IMG/VR virus record: IMGVR_UViG_3300027741_000024
Span: 1 to 64,000 of that record
Direction: 5' to 3' (one strand)
From: a virus
Length of the DNA stretch: 64,000 nt
Of the stretch, positions 60,980 through 64,000 are shown one piece after another. How positions within the stretch are numbered: the first letter of the stretch is position 1; every line of letters starts with the position of its first letter. The notes under the pieces were generated by a model. It worked only from the letters and a program-made list of their open reading frames with translations. It had not been told where the DNA came from and did not search any database. A program made the position numbers and the translations under genes.

Positions 60980-62682
60980 TACTATTTAAAACTTTGCGTT
61001 GGAAGAATCTTCTTTCAACTGGTAACTACTTTTCCGAAATACAACTGAATGCCAATACTAATAGTTTGATTATTGGTAAAAATGGTTCTGGTAAATCAAC
61101 CATGTTGGATGCGTTATGCTTTGCTCTATTTGGCAAACCATTTCGTAATGTAAACAAACCTAATCTACTGAACTCAATCAATGGTAAAGATTGTGTAGTT
61201 GAGGTTGAGTTTAGTGTAGGTAATAAACAGTATAAGATAGTTCGTGGTATCAAACCAAATATCTTTGAAATATACCAAGATGGTATTCTAGTCAATCAAG
61301 ATGCTGCATCAAGAGACTATCAAGAATACTTAGAACGATTTATTATCAAACTAAACTATAAATCATTCACTCAGATTGTTATTCTTGGTTCGGCATCATT
61401 TGTGCCATTCATGCAGTTATCGGCATCAGATCGTCGTTCTATTATTGAGGACTTGTTAGACATTCAAATTTTTTCTACTATGAATAGTTTGGTAAAAGAA
61501 AGAATGAGCATCAACAAAGAGAACACTACACTCAAGAAAAGTGAAATAGAATTAATCAAACAACGGTATCAGTTGAAGAAAGAGTATCAAGATAAACTTA
61601 ATGAAGATAAAGACGCAAAGGTAAAAGAATATGAGAGTGAGATACAAAGTTGCAGAGAAACCATACGCACCTTACATAGAGACATTGACGATCTGGAGCG
61701 ACAGAAAGAAGTATATACCGAAGTCTGCAAGAAAATTCCTGAAAATGAAAAAAAGATTACTGCGCTTAAAAAAATTGAATCTAAAATTGAAAGCAAGATA
61801 TCCGAAGTGGGAACAGATAGAAGCTTCTATGAACACAATGCTGATTGCCCAACGTGTAGGCAGGCCATTACCATGGAGTTTAAGCAAGGGCACTTGGGCG
61901 AACTATTATCAAAAGAACAGGAACTTACCACAGGTCTAACAGAACTTCAAACAAAGATATCAGAACATGAAACTTTGTTGGCAACTCTACGCTCAGAAGA
62001 ACAAAAATTACACACTGTAAGAATTGAACTTGCAACAAAACAAACTGGCAAAACAGGACTAGAATCAGTAATTGCAAAACTTGAAAAGCAAATTGCAGAC
62101 TTAAACACCATTCAAGAAGATGCTGATACAAATGAATTGGTGATATTAAAAGAACAGATAACAACAACAGAAAATGATCTAAGAAATTTGATTGAAGAGA
62201 AATCTTATTATGATACTGCGGCATCTTTGCTTCGAGATTCAGGTATCAAGACTAAGATCATCAAGCAATACTTACCAATCATAAACAAGTTAGTCAATAA
62301 GTATCTTGCATCATTAGACTTCTTTGTCAACTTCAACCTTGATGAGTCGTTTAAAGAAACAATTAAGTCTAGACACCGTGATGACTTTAGTTACCATAAC
62401 TTCTCTGAAGGTGAGAAACAACGTATTGATATGGCATTGATGTTGACATGGCGTGCAGTTGCCAAGCTAAAGAACTCATCCAGTACCAATCTGTTAATAC
62501 TTGATGAAGTGTTTGATTCGTCTTTAGATACTACAGGTACAGAAGAATTGATGAAGATACTACATGGTCTTGAAGATGTAAACCTATTTGTTATTAGTCA
62601 CAAGGGTGATATACTTCAAGACAAATTTGCAAATACAATTCGGTTTGATAAGGTAAAGAATTTTTCAAGGATAGTAAAATGA
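60976..62682 (+). CDS. 46: Recombination nuclease ATPase subunit gp46 (Rad50/SbcC-like)
   Basis: This 568-residue protein (T4 560) has Walker A GKNGSGKST at 34-42, long coiled-coil arms, and a zinc hook CPTCRQ with Cys291 and Cys294. The ABC signature region is YHNFSEGEKQRIDMALMLTW, and Walker B/D-loop is NLLILDEVFDSSLD. It forms the ATPase partner of gp47. It overlaps a short gene by 4 bases (ATGA). Confidence 0.97.
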   Translation: MILFKTLRWKNLLSTGNYFSEIQLNANTNSLIIGKNGSGKSTMLDALCFALFGKPFRNVNKPNLLNSINGKDCVVEVEFSVGNKQYKIVRGIKPNIFEIYQDGILVNQDAASRDYQEYLERFIIKLNYKSFTQIVILGSASFVPFMQLSASDRRSIIEDLLDIQIFSTMNSLVKERMSINKENTTLKKSEIELIKQRYQLKKEYQDKLNEDKDAKVKEYESEIQSCRETIRTLHRDIDDLERQKEVYTEVCKKIPENEKKITALKKIESKIESKISEVGTDRSFYEHNADCPTCRQAITMEFKQGHLGELLSKEQELTTGLTELQTKISEHETLLATLRSEEQKLHTVRIELATKQTGKTGLESVIAKLEKQIADLNTIQEDADTNELVILKEQITTTENDLRNLIEEKSYYDTAASLLRDSGIKTKIIKQYLPIINKLVNKYLASLDFFVNFNLDESFKETIKSRHRDDFSYHNFSEGEKQRIDMALMLTWRAVAKLKNSSSTNLLILDEVFDSSLDTTGTEELMKILHGLEDVNLFVISHKGDILQDKFANTIRFDKVKNFSRIVK

Positions 62683-62846
62683 GTGAATATCAAAGTGGAA
62701 ATAGAATTGCTAAAATTTATCCAAGAACACTTGGTGGATATAGAGTATGGATGTATGATATATTTACTGAGTTTCAAGATGAAAAATATTTTGATAATAA
62801 ATTAGAAGCAGAAACATCTGCAAAAGGATGGTGTAATTATGAGTGA
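62679..62846 (+). CDS. Small hypothetical protein between genes 46 and def
   Basis: This 55-residue protein starts with the ATG of an ATGA overlap with gene 46 and overlaps the deformylase gene by 8 bases. The sequence contains MSEYQSGNRIAKIYPRTLGG, YRVWMYDIFTEFQDEKYFDN and AETSAKGWCNY. The pattern resembles tiny one-sheet-one-helix phage proteins that follow essential genes. No family is recognised. Coupled junctions on both sides argue that it is translated. Confidence 0.6.
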   Translation: MSEYQSGNRIAKIYPRTLGGYRVWMYDIFTEFQDEKYFDNKLEAETSAKGWCNYE

Positions 62847-63423
62847 GATATTAACGATTGATACCGCAGCAGGCATACAAACAACCGAAAAGATCGATCC
62901 ATTACCACTGTTTGGTGAAGATTATCCAATGTTACTTACTGTAATGCCAGAATATAAAGGTGGATTTCCCAGTCCAAGTATGGTAATGTTGGCAAAGAGA
63001 ATGAAGATGACCATGAAATTATATGGTGGTATTGGACTATCTGCCAATCAATGTGGGGTATCAGAAAGAATGTTTGTTATTGGTACGGACGAATTTCAAA
63101 TGGTTTGTATAAACCCAAAAGTAATAAAGAAATCCGAAACTGCCGTTAAGAACAAGGAAGGTTGTCTTTCTTATCCGGGTTTATTTTTAAGTATTGACAG
63201 ACCAGACTGGATTGATGTAGAATATACAGATGAGTTTGGTAATACTAAAGAAAGTAGACTTGAAGGTGTAAGTGCTCAATGTTTCCTACACGAACTAGAT
63301 CACTTAAACGGTATCAAGTTTGTTACTTATGTCAAACCAATTGCGTTACAGATGGCAAGAAAAAAACAAAAGAAAACCGTAAAAACAATTGTGAGAAAAG
63401 CAAAAAATGGCCAAAATAGATGA
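62839..63423 (+). CDS. def: Peptide deformylase
   Basis: This 194-residue protein shows all three motifs: GIGLSANQ (64-71, Gln71), EGCLS with Cys109, and HELDH with His151, Glu152 and His155. It removes the formyl group from new proteins. Phage-encoded deformylases are known in aquatic T4-like phages and are thought to keep host or phage proteins processed during infection. The N-terminus carries about 40 extra residues and the C-terminus is very basic (ARKKQKKTVKTIVRKAKNGQ). It overlaps the next gene by 17 bases. Confidence 0.95.
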   Translation: MSEILTIDTAAGIQTTEKIDPLPLFGEDYPMLLTVMPEYKGGFPSPSMVMLAKRMKMTMKLYGGIGLSANQCGVSERMFVIGTDEFQMVCINPKVIKKSETAVKNKEGCLSYPGLFLSIDRPDWIDVEYTDEFGNTKESRLEGVSAQCFLHELDHLNGIKFVTYVKPIALQMARKKQKKTVKTIVRKAKNGQNR

Positions 63424-64000
63424 TGTAGAAGTACAATGGACAAAATTTTTAGAAGAAAATCCTTCCGATTCATTGCCTGTTGTTGATGAAAATGCCTTGC
63501 GTGAACGTATGATTAAAGAATTAACATATGTTTCTGCAATGGATGTTAAAGAATATACATTATACCAAAAATGGCATGAAATTCATACTAAATTTCCAAG
63601 CAAAACTATAAATACATTGTTCGATGGAGAAGAAACTTTCCTGGCCGACCCTGTACAGGCAAAATATATTGCTGAAGCTAAAAGTAATATTTGGATTCCT
63701 GAATCTGTAGATGATTACATGGACTTGGAACCAGTGCTTGAATATACGGACGATTCAAGTAAAGGTTCCAAAAAAGGTATCGATGGTTCAGTAGTATCAT
63801 ATAATATTGAACGAAACAAAGAGTTATCTATTCGTTGTAATGCCTTAAAAAGTTTTATTACAAATGGACGTAATAACAGTAACATTGGACGAAATCTTCA
63901 CTTCATAGTAAAAGACAATAAGACAAATAAATATCTTGGTGTAATTACAATTTCATCCGACTTTCTTGACTTGACGCCACGTGATAAATATATTGGTTGG
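63407..64000 (+). CDS. DUF4338 (DruA-like) protein, N-terminal 198 residues, cut by window end
   Basis: The frame is open from the ATG at 63407 to the last base. The first 130 residues are acidic and helical (IDDVEVQWTKFLEENPSDSL, MIKELTYVSAMDVKEYTLYQ, KWHEIHTKFPSKTINTLFDG). The end reads IGRNLHFIVKDNKTNKYLGV, ITISSDFLDLTPRDKYIGW. The GRxLxxxV ... LGxIxxSS ... L..RDxxIGW pattern is that of DUF4338, the family of DruA from the Druantia defence system. Only the start of the domain is visible, so the match is provisional. It follows the replication/recombination genes and may act on DNA. Confidence 0.65.
   Translation, partial: MAKIDDVEVQWTKFLEENPSDSLPVVDENALRERMIKELTYVSAMDVKEYTLYQKWHEIHTKFPSKTINTLFDGEETFLADPVQAKYIAEAKSNIWIPESVDDYMDLEPVLEYTDDSSKGSKKGIDGSVVSYNIERNKELSIRCNALKSFITNGRNNSNIGRNLHFIVKDNKTNKYLGVITISSDFLDLTPRDKYIGW

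Noticed and set aside
63607-63614. TATAAATA inside the DUF4338 gene
   Set aside because: It lies in the middle of a coding frame with no gene start shortly downstream; chance is likely in AT-rich DNA.

Overview
The window is a contiguous, AT-rich piece of a T4-like myovirus genome (contractile tail). About 61 genes are all read from the + strand, are tightly packed and often overlap by 1 to 30 bases. Gene order follows the T4 late region closely: hub, 5, PAAR, 25, 6, (7), 8, fibre region, 13, 14, 15, 16, 17, 18, 19, 20, 67/68-like, 21, 22, 23. It is followed by uvsY, uvsW, 55, 47 and 46. Several small proteins and the DUF4815 giant protein resemble the aquatic T4-like branch (cyanophage and pelagiphage type) more than coliphage T4. 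The host cannot be read from this window.

Layout. 1-11.4 kb: baseplate hub, spike and wedge genes, with a 1531-residue protein in the gp7 slot. 11.4-18.6 kb: one 2397-residue DUF4815 protein. 18.6-37.2 kb: a large host-recognition region of about 19 small and large fibre or adhesin genes, including four paralogous fibres with Ala/Asn/Phe heptad repeats and six proteins ending in GG-x-F. 37.2-46.6 kb: neck, terminase, sheath, tube and portal genes, with a Dps-type ferritin gene lodged between the two terminase genes. 46.6-51.6 kb: prohead core, protease, scaffold and major capsid protein, closed by a strong terminator. 51.6-64 kb: a tail-tube-like gene, then recombination genes (uvsY, uvsW, 47, 46), a four-gene sugar-nucleotide/oxygenase cassette, the late sigma factor gene 55, an HNH-plus-HTH protein, peptide deformylase, and the start of a DUF4338 (DruA-like) gene cut by the window end.

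Regulation. T4-type late promoter boxes (NATAAATA, and a CTAAATA variant) sit in most intergenic gaps ahead of structural genes, matching the presence of gene 55. Three rho-independent terminators lie after 22.9, 44.9 and 51.6 kb. A sigma70-like promoter precedes uvsY, where late structural genes give way to recombination genes. In a few places the late box lies only 4-6 bases from the start codon, suggesting leaderless or nearly leaderless late messages.

Most notable observations: the shared C-terminal GG-x-F tail; the Dps gene inside the terminase operon with all ferroxidase residues intact; nearly identical 71-residue and related modules shared by three neighbouring baseplate genes; exact 63-bp (three-heptad) tandem duplications in a fibre gene; and the DruA-like gene at the right edge.
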